NCBI GenBank assembly: GCA_913056145.1
Contig: CAJXMI010000012.1
Location: 1 to 35,951, forward strand
Origin: an uncultured Spiribacter sp.
GTDB taxonomy: Bacteria; Pseudomonadota; Gammaproteobacteria; Nitrococcales; Nitrococcaceae
DNA: 35,951 nucleotides
Direction: 5' to 3'
Part shown: positions 16,876-26,659 of the stretch, piece after piece
Layout: each line of letters begins with the position of its first letter
How positions within the stretch are numbered: the stretch's first letter is position 1
Translations under genes and position numbers: made by a program
The notes under the pieces: model-generated
The model's database searches: none
What the model was told of the DNA's origin: nothing
The model's input: only the letters and a program-made list of their open reading frames with translations

Positions 16876-18453
16876 TCAATGCCGGAAGTGCCGCATGCCG
16901 GTAAACAGCATTGCAATACCCTGCTCATCCGCCGCGGCAATAACCTCGTCATCACGCATCGAGCCGCCAGGCTGAATAATGGCCGTCACACCCGCGGCGG
17001 CGGCCTGATCGATACCATCGCGAAACGGGAAGAAGGCGTCCGACGCCAGCACCGACCCGGCAAGCGACAGCCCCGCGTCCTCGGCCTTGCGAACACCAAT
17101 GCGGGCACTGTCGACGCGACTCATCTGCCCGGCACCGATCCCGAGGGTGCGGCCGTCACGGCCGTAGACAATGGCGTTGGACTTGACGAACTTGGCCACC
17201 CGCCAGACAAAATCAAGATCGGCCTTGAGCGCCGCATCCACCGGCGCGCGGGTCACGCAGCGCAGGCCCTCGGCCCCGAACAGCGCACTGTCGGTGTCCT
17301 GCACCAGCAGCCCGCCGGCAATGGGCTGTAGCCGCCAGCCGGCGCCGGCCACCGGCCCGCCAGGGATCTCGAGCACCCGCACATTGGCCTTCTGCCCGGT
17401 GATCTCGAGGGCGGCGTCGGTAACCGCCGGAGCCAGGATGACCTCGACAAACTGTCGCTCGATGATGGCGCGCGCGGCGGCCTCGTCGAGCGGGCGGTTA
17501 AAGGCAATGATGCCGCCAAAGGCCGAGGTGGGGTCGGTGGCAAACGCCGCGTCATAGGCAGCGACTGGATTGTCGGCCACGGCCACCCCGCACGGGTTGG
17601 CATGCTTGACGATCACGCAGGCCGGGCGGTCAAAGGCACCGGCACAGGCCCAGGCCGCATCGGCATCGGCCAGGTTGTTGTAGGACAGTGCCTTGCCCTG
17701 ACGCTGGACATGGCCGGCAAAGCTGCCGGCCGGCGCATCGCCTGCACGATAAAAGGCGGCCGCCTGATGCGGGTTCTCGCCATAGCGCAAATCGGCCTGC
17801 TTGTGCCAGGCGCGGTTGAGCTGGCCCGGAAAGCCGCTCTGCCCGCCGGCATCACCCTGCGCCGAGAGGTAGTTGCTGATAGCCGCGTCATAGCGCGCCA
17901 CATGGTCAAAGGCCGCCACCGCCAGCTCAAAGCGCAGCGCATCCGCGAGTCCGCCGGTGGCGGCAATCGCGGCAAGCACCGCGGCATACTGCGTCGGGTC
18001 GGTTGCCACGCCAACGCCGGCGTGGTTCTTGGCCGCGGCGCGCAGCATGGCCGGGCCGCCGATATCGATGTTCTCGATGGCCTCGGCCAGCGTGCAGTCG
18101 GGCCGCGCCACGGCGGCCTCAAACGGATAGAGGTTGACCACCAGCAGGTCGATTGGCGGGATGTCATGCGCGGCCATCACGGCGTCGTCCTCGCCGCGCC
18201 GGCCCAGGAGCCCGCCGTGCACCCGCGGGTGCAGGGTCTTGACCCGGCCCGCCATGATTTCGGGGAAGCCGGTGTAATCACCCACCTCGGTAACCGGGAG
18301 GCCGTTGTCGGCCAGCAGCCGCGCAGTCCCGCCGGTGGAGAGAATCTCTACGCCCGCGTCGGCAAGCCCACGTGCCAGCTCTGCGACGCCGTCTTTGTTG
18401 GAAACACTGATCAGGGCCCGTCGCACGGGCTGAATACGGGCCGCAGCCGTCAT
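16876..18453 (-). CDS. purH: bifunctional AICAR transformylase / IMP cyclohydrolase
   Basis: PurH carries out the last two steps of IMP synthesis. The N-terminal cyclohydrolase domain (about 1-200) shows [17 protein letters not shown] and [13 protein letters not shown]; the C-terminal transformylase domain shows [13 protein letters not shown] and [11 protein letters not shown]. Length is 525 aa, as expected. GGAG lies 9 bases before the start. It sits 18 bases after fis and 16 before purD, matching the fis-purH-purD order of Pseudomonas. Confidence 0.97.
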   Translation of the reverse strand: MTAAARIQPVRRALISVSNKDGVAELARGLADAGVEILSTGGTARLLADNGLPVTEVGDYTGFPEIMAGRVKTLHPRVHGGLLGRRGEDDAVMAAHDIPPIDLLVVNLYPFEAAVARPDCTLAEAIENIDIGGPAMLRAAAKNHAGVGVATDPTQYAAVLAAIAATGGLADALRFELAVAAFDHVARYDAAISNYLSAQGDAGGQSGFPGQLNRAWHKQADLRYGENPHQAAAFYRAGDAPAGSFAGHVQRQGKALSYNNLADADAAWACAGAFDRPACVIVKHANPCGVAVADNPVAAYDAAFATDPTSAFGGIIAFNRPLDEAAARAIIERQFVEVILAPAVTDAALEITGQKANVRVLEIPGGPVAGAGWRLQPIAGGLLVQDTDSALFGAEGLRCVTRAPVDAALKADLDFVWRVAKFVKSNAIVYGRDGRTLGIGAGQMSRVDSARIGVRKAEDAGLSLAGSVLASDAFFPFRDGIDQAAAAGVTAIIQPGGSMRDDEVIAAADEQGIAMLFTGMRHFRH

Positions 18454-18471
18454 GAAAGGGACTCCGTTACG

Positions 18472-18735
18472 TCAGGATTCGAGGCCGTACTGGCGCAGCT
18501 TTTTGCGCAGGGTGCCCCGGTTGATGCCAAGCGCCTCGGCCGCCCGCGTCTGGTTGCCCCCGCAGTGGCGCATGACCACCTCAAACAGCGGCGCCTCGGC
18601 CTCTTCGATCACCATCCGATGCAGGTCATGGCAGGTGTGGCCGTCCAGCCTGTCGAAATACGCCGTCACGGTATCGCGCACACAGCTGCCGATGGGCCCG
18701 ATACCTGTGCAGTCTTGTTGAGGCTTGTCCGCCAT
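18472..18735 (-). CDS. fis: nucleoid-associated DNA-binding protein Fis
   Basis: An 87-residue protein with the Fis C-terminal helix-turn-helix: MRHCGGNQTRAAEALGINRGTLRKKLRQYGL. Fis bends DNA, activates rRNA promoters and shapes the chromosome in fast growth. The N-terminal arm is a little shorter than in E. coli (98 aa) and contains two or three cysteines. AGGAAG lies 6 bases before the ATG. In most gammaproteobacteria dusB comes directly before fis; here prmA does, 23 bases away. Confidence 0.96.
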   Translation of the reverse strand: MADKPQQDCTGIGPIGSCVRDTVTAYFDRLDGHTCHDLHRMVIEEAEAPLFEVVMRHCGGNQTRAAEALGINRGTLRKKLRQYGLES

Positions 18736-18758
18736 GCCGTTCTTCCTGTGGGATCAAC

Positions 18759-19649
18759 CTATCGATGATAGTCGCCGTGACGCTGCCCGTCGAGCCGCCG
18801 CCAGCCGTCGCGCACGGCACCTGGGCCGAATCCGGCGGCCGGCTCGTAGGCGCCCCTGACCTCGGCCGCCTGGGTGTCGAGCAGCCCGGCGAGCTGCAAG
18901 CGACCGCCCGGTTGCAACGCACCGAGCAAACGCGGGGCAAGCTCGATCAATACGCCGGCCAGGATGTTGGCCACGACGACATCCGCATCGGGTAGCGGCG
19001 CCTCGACTCCCTGCACCACCAGCCTTTCGGCGACGGCATTGCGCGCCGCATTGTCCCGCGTGGCCATCAGGGCCTGCGGGTCGTTGTCGACCGCTATGAC
19101 ACGCGCTGCCCCCAGCTTGAGTGCGGCAATACCCAGCAGCCCCGAGCCACAGCCATAATCAATCACGGTCTGCCCGACAGGGGGCGCTGCCGCCAGCGCC
19201 TCCAGGCACAGCGCGGTGGTGGGGTGGGTGCCCGTGCCAAAGGCCAGACCCGGGTCAAGACGCAGGTTGACCGCGCCCGGGTCGGGCGGCTCGGTGCCAG
19301 TCGGCACCACCCACAGCCCGTGACCAAAATGCAGTGGCTTGAAATCGGCCAGCCAGACCCGCTCCCAGGCCGTATCGGGCACTTCGATTGCCTGCCAGTC
19401 GGCCGGCGCCTCACCGAGTGCCGCCGCAACCGCCGCATGGATTGCGGTCAGATCAGCGTCAGCCTCGAACAGGGCCTCGACCCGCACCCTGTCCCACAGC
19501 CGCGTCTCGCCGGGCGGCGGCTCGAGCACGGCCTCGGCGCCCTCCGCCTCGGCCCAGGTAACAGCGCTGGCGCCCCATGCCTCAAGGGCTGCCTCGGCCA
19601 GTCCGGCCCGCGCGGCGGGCAGCGCAAACACTACCTGCCGCCAGGCCAT
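18759..19649 (-). CDS. prmA: ribosomal protein L11 methyltransferase
   Basis: PrmA trimethylates ribosomal protein L11. The N-terminal L11-recognition domain covers about residues 1-110; the SAM-binding domain shows LAFGTGTHPTTALCLEAL, VIDYGCGSGLLGIAALKLGA (motif I) and VVANILAGVLIELAP (catalytic loop). 296 aa is the normal length. It starts 2 bases after the cobalamin adenosyltransferase stop, with no clear ribosome-binding site, so it is probably translated by coupling. Confidence 0.96.
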   Translation of the reverse strand: MAWRQVVFALPAARAGLAEAALEAWGASAVTWAEAEGAEAVLEPPPGETRLWDRVRVEALFEADADLTAIHAAVAAALGEAPADWQAIEVPDTAWERVWLADFKPLHFGHGLWVVPTGTEPPDPGAVNLRLDPGLAFGTGTHPTTALCLEALAAAPPVGQTVIDYGCGSGLLGIAALKLGAARVIAVDNDPQALMATRDNAARNAVAERLVVQGVEAPLPDADVVVANILAGVLIELAPRLLGALQPGGRLQLAGLLDTQAAEVRGAYEPAAGFGPGAVRDGWRRLDGQRHGDYHR

Positions 19650-19651
19650 GG

Positions 19652-20215
19652 TCAGCGGTTTTCGCCGGGTTGCCAGAGCACGTCGCCGGCCGCTCCCCGG
19701 TTGGCGTCACGCGCCAGCACGAACAGATAGTCGGACAGGCGATTGAGGTAGCGCAGTACTTCCTCGTTGATGGGCGTGATCGAGGCGAGCGCCGCCGTAT
19801 CACGCTCGGCCCGCCGCGCCACGGTTCGCGCATGATGCAGATGCGCCGCGGCCGGGCTGCCGGCCGGGAGCACAAACGAGCGCAGCGGCTCGAGCGCGGC
19901 ATTGACCCGGTCGATCTCCTGCTCGAGCCATGCCGTCTGGCTGGCGACGACCCGCAGCGGCTCGTAGGGTGGATCATCCTGCTCGGGGGTTGCCAGATCG
20001 GCGCCCACGTCAAACAGATCGTTCTGGATTCGGGCCAGCGCCGGATCCATCTGCTCGTCGGCCTGCAAACGGCATAGCCCAAGCAATGCGTTGAGCTCAT
20101 CGACCGTGCCGTAGGCGGTGACCCGCGCGTCGGTCTTGGCAACGCGGCTGCCATCGCCCAGCATGGTCTGGCCGCTGTCGCCCGTGCGGGTGTAGATGCG
20201 GGTGAGCTTGACCAC
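19652..20215 (-). CDS. cob(I)alamin adenosyltransferase, PduO type
   Basis: The enzyme transfers the adenosyl group of ATP to cob(I)alamin, making coenzyme B12. LTRIYTRTGDSGQTMLGDG is the N-terminal ATP-binding loop and HHARTVARRAERD the C-terminal active-site helix of PduO-type enzymes. I start it at GTG 20215, 4 bases after the ppa stop (187 aa); the frame is open to 20272 but the extension overlaps ppa and lacks family similarity. Its partner genes for B12 synthesis are not in the window, so it may serve a B12-salvaging cell (inference). Confidence 0.94.
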   Translation of the reverse strand: MVKLTRIYTRTGDSGQTMLGDGSRVAKTDARVTAYGTVDELNALLGLCRLQADEQMDPALARIQNDLFDVGADLATPEQDDPPYEPLRVVASQTAWLEQEIDRVNAALEPLRSFVLPAGSPAAAHLHHARTVARRAERDTAALASITPINEEVLRYLNRLSDYLFVLARDANRGAAGDVLWQPGENR

Positions 20216-20219
20216 GCGA

Positions 20220-20747
20220 TCAGCCCGAGACGCGGGCGACGGCGTCGTTAATCTCGGCAACGGCGGCGTCATAGCCCTTCCAGCCGTTTACCTTGACCCA
20301 CTTACCCGGCTCGAGATCCTTGTAGCGCTCGAAAAAGTGGCTGATCTGCTCGAGCAGCAGTGCGGGCAGATCGCCCGGCTCGCTCACGTGGTCGTAGAGG
20401 GGCGTGAGCTTGCTGATCGGCACACACAGCAGCTTGGCGTCTTTGCCGCCCTCATCCGACATCTCGAGCACGCCCACCGGACGGCAGCGGATGACCGAGC
20501 CGATCACCAGCGGAAATGGCGTGACAACAAGCGCATCCAGCGGGTCGCCGTCGCCGCAGAGGGTCTCGGGGATATAGCCGTAATTGGCCGGATACCGCAT
20601 CGACGTGCCCATGAAACGGTCCACTTCGATAGCGCCCGAGTCCTTGTCCACCTCGTACTTCACCGGGTCGGCCTGGGCCGGGATCTCGATGATGATGTTG
20701 ATGTCGTTGGGGAGGTTCTTCCCTGCGCTGATGCCCTCGTAGGCCAT
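20220..20747 (-). CDS. ppa: inorganic pyrophosphatase (family I)
   Basis: Soluble enzyme that splits pyrophosphate to phosphate and drives biosynthetic reactions forward. Metal-binding signatures are visible: [38 protein letters not shown], and [14 protein letters not shown]. 175 aa equals the bacterial norm. AGGAG precedes the ATG by 6 bases, and a strong promoter lies at 20785-20813. It is directly downstream of a PPi-type phosphofructokinase gene. Confidence 0.97.
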   Translation of the reverse strand: MAYEGISAGKNLPNDINIIIEIPAQADPVKYEVDKDSGAIEVDRFMGTSMRYPANYGYIPETLCGDGDPLDALVVTPFPLVIGSVIRCRPVGVLEMSDEGGKDAKLLCVPISKLTPLYDHVSEPGDLPALLLEQISHFFERYKDLEPGKWVKVNGWKGYDAAVAEINDAVARVSG

Positions 20748-20784
20748 GGTGCTCTCCTGATGAAAAATTCCGATCTGCGACTGG

Positions 20785-20813
20785 ATTATACGCAGCCCGC
20801 GGGGCCCGGTCAG
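20785..20813 (-). promoter_or_regulatory. promoter of ppa
   Basis: On the minus strand CTGACC (20813-20808), a 17-bp spacer and a perfect TATAAT (20790-20785). The -35 box overlaps the stop codon of the upstream phosphofructokinase gene, so ppa and the genes after it can be expressed without it. The expected start is near 20779, giving a leader of about 30 bases. Confidence 0.7.
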
Positions 20814-22069
20814 TCCCCGAACGCGGGCAGGCGTTTGCCAACGCGCTGACCCCGCAGCCGCGCGTAGTCGGGCAGCCCCTCGCGGTAGGGCGGATAGTCC
20901 TCGCCGGCAATCAGCGGGCGCAGGTAGCGCAGGCAGGCGTCGGTCACGAACATGCCGCTCGCATCAATATAGTCAGCGGGCATCCTGGCCTCGACATTGG
21001 CAACATCGGCGAGCGGCACCTCGCCGATCGTCCAGCGATAAGGCCGGTCGGACTCGCGCACGATGGTTGGCATGATCGCATTGCGGCCGTCCAGCGCAAG
21101 CTCGACGGCCGCGCGCCCAAGGGCGTAGGCCTGCTCCACATCGGTGGCCGAGGCGATATGCCGGGCCGCGCGCTGCAGGTAATCGGCGATGGCGTAGTGA
21201 TATTTGTAGCCCAGGGCGTCCTTGACCATGGCCGCCACGGTGGGGGCCACGCCACCCAGCTGGACATGACCGAAGGCGTCGCGCGTGCCCTGGTCCGACA
21301 GAAACTCTCCGGCGGCCGTTTTCACCCCCTCCGAGACCACGATCACGCAGTAGCCGATGCGCTCCACGCAGTCGCGCACCCGCCCCAGAAACCGCTGCTC
21401 GTTAAGGGGGACCTCGGGCAGCAGAATCACATGCGGGGGGTCATCGGGGGTCTCGCACGCCAGGGCGGATGCCGCCGCAATCCAGCCGGCATGCCGGCCC
21501 ATCGTCTCAAGGATGAAGACCCGGGTAGAGGTCTGCGCCATCGAGGCCACGTCCAGGCCCGCCTCGCGCGTGGCCACGGCGATGTACTTGGCCACCGAGC
21601 CAAAGCCCGGGCAGGTGTCGGTGACGGGGAGATCGTTATCCACCGTCTTGGGGATGCCGATGCAGGTCACCGGATAGCCCATGGCCTCACCCAGCTGCGA
21701 GACCTTGTGTGCGGTATCCTGCGAGTCGCCGCCGCCGTTGTAGAAGAAATAACCGATGTCGTGGGCCCGGAACACCTCGATGAGCCGCTCGTACTCGGCG
21801 CGATTTTCCTCAAGGCCCTTCAGCTTGTAGCGCGCCGAGCCAAAGGCGCCCGCGGGGGTGTGCCGCAGCGCGCGAATGGTGTCGGCCGACTCGGCCGCGG
21901 TATCGATGAGATCTTCATGCAGGGCGCCCAGAATGCCATGGGCGCCGGCATAGACGGTGCCGATGGCGTCGGGGTGCTCGCGCGCGGCTTCAATCACCCC
22001 GCAGGCGCTCGCGTTGATAACGGCGGTGACCCCGCCCGACTGGGCATAGAAGGCGTTCTTTGCGGGCAT
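20810..22069 (-). CDS. pfp: 6-phosphofructokinase, pyrophosphate-dependent type
   Basis: A 419-residue phosphofructokinase. The donor-choice motifs point to PPi: NGGGDSQDT (residues 111-119) has Asp where ATP enzymes have Gly104, and PKTVDND (140-146) has Lys where ATP enzymes have Gly124. PPi enzymes work reversibly and save ATP in glycolysis. The first Asp of the usual GGDDS is Gly here, a variant I believe occurs in one clade of these enzymes. GGGGAG lies 7 bases before the ATG. It is followed by ppa, which destroys the same phosphoryl donor. Confidence 0.92.
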   Translation of the reverse strand: MPAKNAFYAQSGGVTAVINASACGVIEAAREHPDAIGTVYAGAHGILGALHEDLIDTAAESADTIRALRHTPAGAFGSARYKLKGLEENRAEYERLIEVFRAHDIGYFFYNGGGDSQDTAHKVSQLGEAMGYPVTCIGIPKTVDNDLPVTDTCPGFGSVAKYIAVATREAGLDVASMAQTSTRVFILETMGRHAGWIAAASALACETPDDPPHVILLPEVPLNEQRFLGRVRDCVERIGYCVIVVSEGVKTAAGEFLSDQGTRDAFGHVQLGGVAPTVAAMVKDALGYKYHYAIADYLQRAARHIASATDVEQAYALGRAAVELALDGRNAIMPTIVRESDRPYRWTIGEVPLADVANVEARMPADYIDASGMFVTDACLRYLRPLIAGEDYPPYREGLPDYARLRGQRVGKRLPAFGD

Positions 22070-22229
22070 GCTATGGCTCCCCCCCTTGTGTGCTTGCGAG
22101 GTGGGAGTCTAGCAACTGCAAGCGCCGCCGGCCTCCATACACGCCCAAGCGTGCCTTTCCCCTCGCGACGTTGCCGGCCCGAACGGGTACCATCAATTCA
22201 CGATCTCGTTCCAGCAGGCCATTGCCACC

Positions 22230-22736
22230 ATGTCGACCATCACCCTCTTTCAGCGGCTTCTCGGCATCGCGCTGCTGCGGGCCGGCCCGCAGGACCTGCC
22301 CTATTCAGCCGCCCTGATGGGGGCCGCCATCGCCGCCACCGCCGCCATCAATCTGCCGGTCATACAGCGCTTCACGCCCCAGGCCGAGCCGCTGGTGCAG
22401 ATCGGTCTGCTGGTAGCCTACAGCCTGGCGTTTCTGGGACTGGCCCTGTGGCTGCGGGGGCATGGCGCGCGCTTTGTGCAAACGGCAACGGCGCTGTTTG
22501 GCACCGATGCACTGATCTCGATGGTCGCATTGCCGGTGCTCCTGGTCATCGGCAGGCCGGATGATGCCAACGCGCTCGGCGCGCTGGCCTTCCTGGGCCT
22601 GCTCATCTGGAATATCGCGGTGGTCAGCCACATCCTGCGCGCCGCGTTGTCCGTCGGTGGCGCCGTCAGCCTCGTCGCAAGCCTTGGCTATATCTTTGGC
22701 GCCAGTGCGTTTGTGCGCCTGGTGAGCGGCGTATGA
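22230..22736 (+). CDS. uncharacterised four-helix membrane protein
   Basis: I do not recognise the family. The 168 residues form about four hydrophobic segments (roughly 24-44, 54-75, 92-107 and 114-135, with a last one near 141-163) and few charged residues. No catalytic motif or signal peptide is evident. The stop overlaps the mpl start by four bases (ATGA), and mpl is similarly coupled to ubiX, so the three are one translational unit. No strong ribosome-binding site precedes the ATG at 22230. The coupling suggests an envelope or quinone-related role, but that is inference. Confidence 0.8.
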   Translation: MSTITLFQRLLGIALLRAGPQDLPYSAALMGAAIAATAAINLPVIQRFTPQAEPLVQIGLLVAYSLAFLGLALWLRGHGARFVQTATALFGTDALISMVALPVLLVIGRPDDANALGALAFLGLLIWNIAVVSHILRAALSVGGAVSLVASLGYIFGASAFVRLVSGV

Positions 22737-24103
22737 GTCATATCCATGTACTGGGCATCGGCGGGACGTTCATGGCCGGGCTCGCCGTGCTTGCCCGGGC
22801 CGCCGGGCATACCGTGACGGGCCAGGACGGCGCCCTCTACCCGCCCATGAGCAATGTGCTGGACACCGCGGGCATCCCGGTCACCGAGGGCTTCGCGCCG
22901 GTGCGGGCAATGCACCAGGCCGACACCGTCGTCATCGGTAATGCCCTCTCGCGCGGCAATCCGGCGGTCGAGGCCGCCCTCGATGCCGGGCTCAACTACA
23001 CCTCGGGGCCCGCCTGGCTGGCCACGCATATCCTGCACGAGCGCTGGGTCATTGCCGTTGCCGGCACCCATGGCAAGACCACCACGGCCAGCCTGATCGC
23101 CTGGCTGCTTGAAGACGCGGGGCTGGAGCCGGGCTTTCTGATTGGCGGGCTGCCCGGCAATTTCACCAGTTCGGCGCGGCTGGGTGCGGCGCCGTTCTTT
23201 GTGATCGAGGCCGACGAGTACGACACGGCGTTTTTCGACAAGCGCTCCAAGTTTGTGCATTTCCGGCCGCGTACGCTGGTTCTCAACAACCTTGAGTTCG
23301 ACCACGGCGATATCTTTCCGGATCTCGCCGCCATCGAGCGTCAGTTCCAGCACCTGGTGCGAACCGTTCCAGGCACCGGCGGCATCGTGGTCAACCGCGA
23401 CGATGCCGCCCTTGAACGGGTGCTGGACAGGGGTTGCTGGAGCGAGTGCATTGGCTTTGGCCGCGGCGCCACAGGGGAGTGGCCCCTTGCACCGGCCCCA
23501 ATTGACGATGCCACTCCGGGACGCGCCTGGACACTGGGCGAGGTCCCATTCAAGGCACCGCTTGCCGGCGCCCACAACGCCATGAATAGCGCTGCGGCAC
23601 TGCTGGCAGCGCGCCACGCAGGTGTCCCCATGGCCAATGCTGTGGCGTCACTGGCCGGGTTTCGGGGTGTGCGCCGGCGCCTGGAGCTGCGGGGTACGGC
23701 GGGCGGTGTGCGCGTGCTCGATGATTTTGCGCACCACCCCACGGCGATCGCGGCGAGCCTTGCCGCGGTGCGAACCGAATCCCCCAATGGCCGCGTCATT
23801 GCCGTGCTGGAACCACGCTCCAACACCATGCGGGCCGGCCTGCACGGAGCAGGGCTCGGCACCAGCCTGCAGGGTGCCGATGCCGTTTTCATGCTGACCG
23901 AACCCGGCCTTGAATGGGACACCGCCACGGTCCTTGAGTCACTCGGCGAGCGCCTGACCACGGCTGCGGATGTCAGTACACTGGTGGCGCATGCAATCGC
24001 CGCAAGCCGCCCCGGCGACACCCTGCTCGTGATGAGCAACGGCGCCTTTGGCGGCATACACGAGCGCCTGTTGAACGCCCTGGATGGAGGCCCGTCGCGA
24101 TGA
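22733..24103 (+). CDS. mpl: UDP-MurNAc:L-Ala-gamma-D-Glu-meso-DAP ligase
   Basis: Mpl recycles peptidoglycan by attaching recovered murein tripeptide to UDP-MurNAc in the cytoplasm. [21 protein letters not shown] is the N-terminal Rossmann loop, GTHGKTTT (111-118) the ATP P-loop, and [10 protein letters not shown] the C-terminal Mur-ligase segment. 456 aa is typical. Together with anmK, it shows the cell recycles its wall. It is coupled on both sides by ATGA overlaps. Confidence 0.96.
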   Translation: MSHIHVLGIGGTFMAGLAVLARAAGHTVTGQDGALYPPMSNVLDTAGIPVTEGFAPVRAMHQADTVVIGNALSRGNPAVEAALDAGLNYTSGPAWLATHILHERWVIAVAGTHGKTTTASLIAWLLEDAGLEPGFLIGGLPGNFTSSARLGAAPFFVIEADEYDTAFFDKRSKFVHFRPRTLVLNNLEFDHGDIFPDLAAIERQFQHLVRTVPGTGGIVVNRDDAALERVLDRGCWSECIGFGRGATGEWPLAPAPIDDATPGRAWTLGEVPFKAPLAGAHNAMNSAAALLAARHAGVPMANAVASLAGFRGVRRRLELRGTAGGVRVLDDFAHHPTAIAASLAAVRTESPNGRVIAVLEPRSNTMRAGLHGAGLGTSLQGADAVFMLTEPGLEWDTATVLESLGERLTTAADVSTLVAHAIAASRPGDTLLVMSNGAFGGIHERLLNALDGGPSR

Positions 24104-24723
24104 CTCCCGCACCCATCACCCTTGCCATTACCGGCGCCTCCGGCGGGTTGTATGGCCTGCGCCTGCTCGAGTGTCTGCTCGGCGCCGGCCGGCCGGTCTA
24201 TCTGCTGATCTCGGAGGCGGGGCGGCTGGTGCTGCACATGGAGCATGACCTGGCGCTGCCGGCGCGCCCGGCCGATATGGCACGGGCACTTGCCGAGCGC
24301 TTCGGGACCGCACCGGACCAGCTCGCGGTGTTCGGGCCAAAGGCATGGACCGCGCCGGTGGCCTCCGGGTCGGGCGCGCCGCGGCAGATGGTGGTCTGTC
24401 CCTGCACGACCGGCACGCTGGGCCGGATTGCGGCGGGCACCAGCGAGGCACTCATTGAGCGCGCCGCCGATGTGGTCCTCAAGGAGCGCGGACAGCTCAT
24501 CCTGGTACCCCGTGAGACCCCCCTGTCCGAGATCCATCTTGAGAACATGCTGCGACTCACCCGCATGGGCGCGGTCATGCTGCCGGCCAACCCGGGGTTT
24601 TACCATCGGCCCACGGACATCGCCGGGGTGGTCGATTTTGTGATTGCCCGCATACTGGACCGCCTGGGCATCGATCAGGGGCTGGTGTCGCCCTGGGGGC
24701 AAAACGCGGCCGCGGCCGATTAA
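24100..24723 (+). CDS. ubiX: flavin prenyltransferase UbiX
   Basis: UbiX makes prenylated FMN, the cofactor that UbiD needs to decarboxylate the ubiquinone precursor. [17 protein letters not shown] is the FMN-binding start; [18 protein letters not shown] and [19 protein letters not shown] are family signatures. 207 aa is normal. The start overlaps the mpl stop by four bases, the same neighbour as in Pseudomonas. It ends only 4 bases from the convergent DedA-PAP2 gene, with no terminator between. Confidence 0.96.
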   Translation: MTPAPITLAITGASGGLYGLRLLECLLGAGRPVYLLISEAGRLVLHMEHDLALPARPADMARALAERFGTAPDQLAVFGPKAWTAPVASGSGAPRQMVVCPCTTGTLGRIAAGTSEALIERAADVVLKERGQLILVPRETPLSEIHLENMLRLTRMGAVMLPANPGFYHRPTDIAGVVDFVIARILDRLGIDQGLVSPWGQNAAAAD

Positions 24724-24727
24724 GGCA

Positions 24728-26659
24728 TCACTCGAGCCGGGGCGCCTGCCGGGCCTGACGGGCCGCCTCCCTCAGCAGCGTCTCACGCTCGGCCAGGGTC
24801 AGCGGCTCGCGATCAAGCCTCGGCAGCAGCACCCCGCCCCGGATCTCCACACGCTCGATCTGCAGCAGCCATATCGGCCCCGCCGGGGTATCCGCACCCC
24901 GCCACGCACGCACCACGAGCCGTGAGCGCGTCGCCGGCTCGGGCCGAATCAGCACCTGCTCGGGCAGACGGCCGGCATGCCAGCGCGGCAGCACCGGCAA
25001 ATCCGTCAGCGAAGGCCGCGGGCTGAACCAGCGCAACAGCGTGCGCCACTGCCAGTTGCGACCGGGCTGCCAGCCCGCCTCGAACCCCGCCGGCCGGGTG
25101 TCATCGCCAAGCCATTGCGCCGCAAACGCATCGGCCGACCCGGCAATGCCCAGCCGCCGCTGCGGCAGCGTAACCGCGCCCGAGGACCAGGCCGCCAACG
25201 GGATCTGCGGTGGTTCGGCCCGGGTTGGATAGGCACGCAACGGATCGGGCCACTGCACAACCTCGGTGACGGTTGCGGCGGCCACAAGCACCAGCACCGA
25301 GGCCAGCACGGCGCGCGCCTCGGCGCCGGATCGCACCGGGATCCGCCCCACCGCCACGCCAGCCAGTCCGCCCAGCACAATACCGAGTGCCATCCCCGCA
25401 GCCACATCCAGCGGCCAATGCACGCCCAGGACAATCCGGCTGCCGGCAACCGCGAGCACAAGCAGCGCAGCGGCACCAAGCAGTGCACTGCGCAGGGCGC
25501 CCGCACGCAGCGGCACAAGCGCCATCCAGGCCGTAACCAGCGCGCCAATACCCGTGGCATGGGCACTGGGGAACGCGGCCGCAAAGTCAGGCGTTGCCGT
25601 GAGCCCACCCGGCCTTGGCGTGCCGAGCGCGCCCTTCAGCGCATAGGCCAGCAGCACCGGCACCAGCACGGCCGCGAGCGCGAGCGCCGCACGCTGGCCA
25701 TGCCCATGCCGCCAGAGCAGGCCGGCCAGCACCAGCGTGGCCAGAGCCACCGGCACAAACCCGCCCAGCTGGGTCACCCGCCAGGCCGCCAGCCGGACCA
25801 GCGCGGTGCGCTGGGCATCGGCAAGCGCGATCACACCCCGCTCCCAGTCATGCGGTGAGGGCATCACGGCGGCAAGCGCAACGGTTACCACCAACAGCAC
25901 CAGTGCCGTCCACCACAGCCATCCCTCGCGATGGCGCAGGGCGCGCAGTGGCCGATGCAGCGGGCGCAGCCCCAGCCAGCGCCAGTCAGCGGGTGGCCGC
26001 CGGCCCAGGCCGCGCGCCAGGCGATGGCCGGCCAGGCGCAGAGGACGATCGATGCGGGGCAGGAGCCAGCGCAAAAGGAAAAAGCCACCCAGCAGCAACA
26101 CCAACCAGGCAATGAGGCGACCCGCTACCTCCATGGCCAGCACCAGCGAGGCACCAAAGACGATCCCGGGCAGAAGATAGGCGGGCGCCCAGACCAGCGC
26201 CGAGCCGATATTGGCCAGCAAAAAGCGCCCCGGCGCCATGCCCAGCATGCCCACCACGGCGGGTATCACCGGCCGCACCGGGCCCAGGAAGCGGCCGATG
26301 ACGACGCTCTTGCCACCGTGGCGCGCAAACAGCTGCTCGGCGCGCTGAATGGCGCCGGGATAACGGCGGATAAGCGGAAACACTCGCAGGCGGTCGCGGA
26401 AGTGCCGGCCCAGCCAATAGCTCAGGCCATCCCCCAGAATGGCGCCAGCCGCGGCCCAGATGAGCACCGGCAGGATGGGCATGTTGCCGCCGCCCACAAC
26501 GGCACCCGCCATGAACAGCAGCACCGCACCCGGCACGGCCAGGCCCACCAACGCCAGCGATTCCAGAAAGGCGATCAGCCCGATGAACGCGCCCAGCCAG
26601 CCGGGATGGGCCGCCAACCAGTCAAGGACTGGCTCGAGGCCGCTCTCAATCCCGATCAC
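24728..26659 (-). CDS. DedA / PAP2 phosphatase / LssY-like three-domain membrane protein
   Basis: A 643-residue fusion. Residues 1-200 are a DedA (SNARE-associated/VTT) domain with [17 protein letters not shown]. Residues about 250-430 are a PAP2 lipid phosphatase with all three motifs: [17 protein letters not shown] and [12 protein letters not shown]. The last ~170 residues are soluble and resemble the LssY C-terminal domain. DedA proteins scramble polyprenyl or phospholipids and PAP2 enzymes remove their phosphates, so one protein may both flip and dephosphorylate a lipid (inference). Translation starts at ATG 26659, overlapping the hemL stop by four bases. Confidence 0.9.
   Translation of the reverse strand: MIGIESGLEPVLDWLAAHPGWLGAFIGLIAFLESLALVGLAVPGAVLLFMAGAVVGGGNMPILPVLIWAAAGAILGDGLSYWLGRHFRDRLRVFPLIRRYPGAIQRAEQLFARHGGKSVVIGRFLGPVRPVIPAVVGMLGMAPGRFLLANIGSALVWAPAYLLPGIVFGASLVLAMEVAGRLIAWLVLLLGGFFLLRWLLPRIDRPLRLAGHRLARGLGRRPPADWRWLGLRPLHRPLRALRHREGWLWWTALVLLVVTVALAAVMPSPHDWERGVIALADAQRTALVRLAAWRVTQLGGFVPVALATLVLAGLLWRHGHGQRAALALAAVLVPVLLAYALKGALGTPRPGGLTATPDFAAAFPSAHATGIGALVTAWMALVPLRAGALRSALLGAAALLVLAVAGSRIVLGVHWPLDVAAGMALGIVLGGLAGVAVGRIPVRSGAEARAVLASVLVLVAAATVTEVVQWPDPLRAYPTRAEPPQIPLAAWSSGAVTLPQRRLGIAGSADAFAAQWLGDDTRPAGFEAGWQPGRNWQWRTLLRWFSPRPSLTDLPVLPRWHAGRLPEQVLIRPEPATRSRLVVRAWRGADTPAGPIWLLQIERVEIRGGVLLPRLDREPLTLAERETLLREAARQARQAPRLE

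Noticed and set aside
17602-18768. A 388-codon open frame on the plus strand
   Set aside because: Antisense to purH and fis; no motif supports it.
22070-22229. Promoter, riboswitch or small RNA in the 160-base gap between pfp and the membrane-protein gene
   Set aside because: I found a TAGACT-like box on the minus strand but no matching -35 box, and no stable structured element that I could recognise.
21158-22564. A 468-codon open frame on the plus strand
   Set aside because: Most of it is antisense to the phosphofructokinase gene, and the end is a wrong-frame reading of the membrane protein at 22230.
23341-24702. A 453-codon open frame on the minus strand
   Set aside because: It is antisense to mpl and ubiX, both of which are firmly identified, and reads as low-complexity Arg/Pro/Ala sequence.
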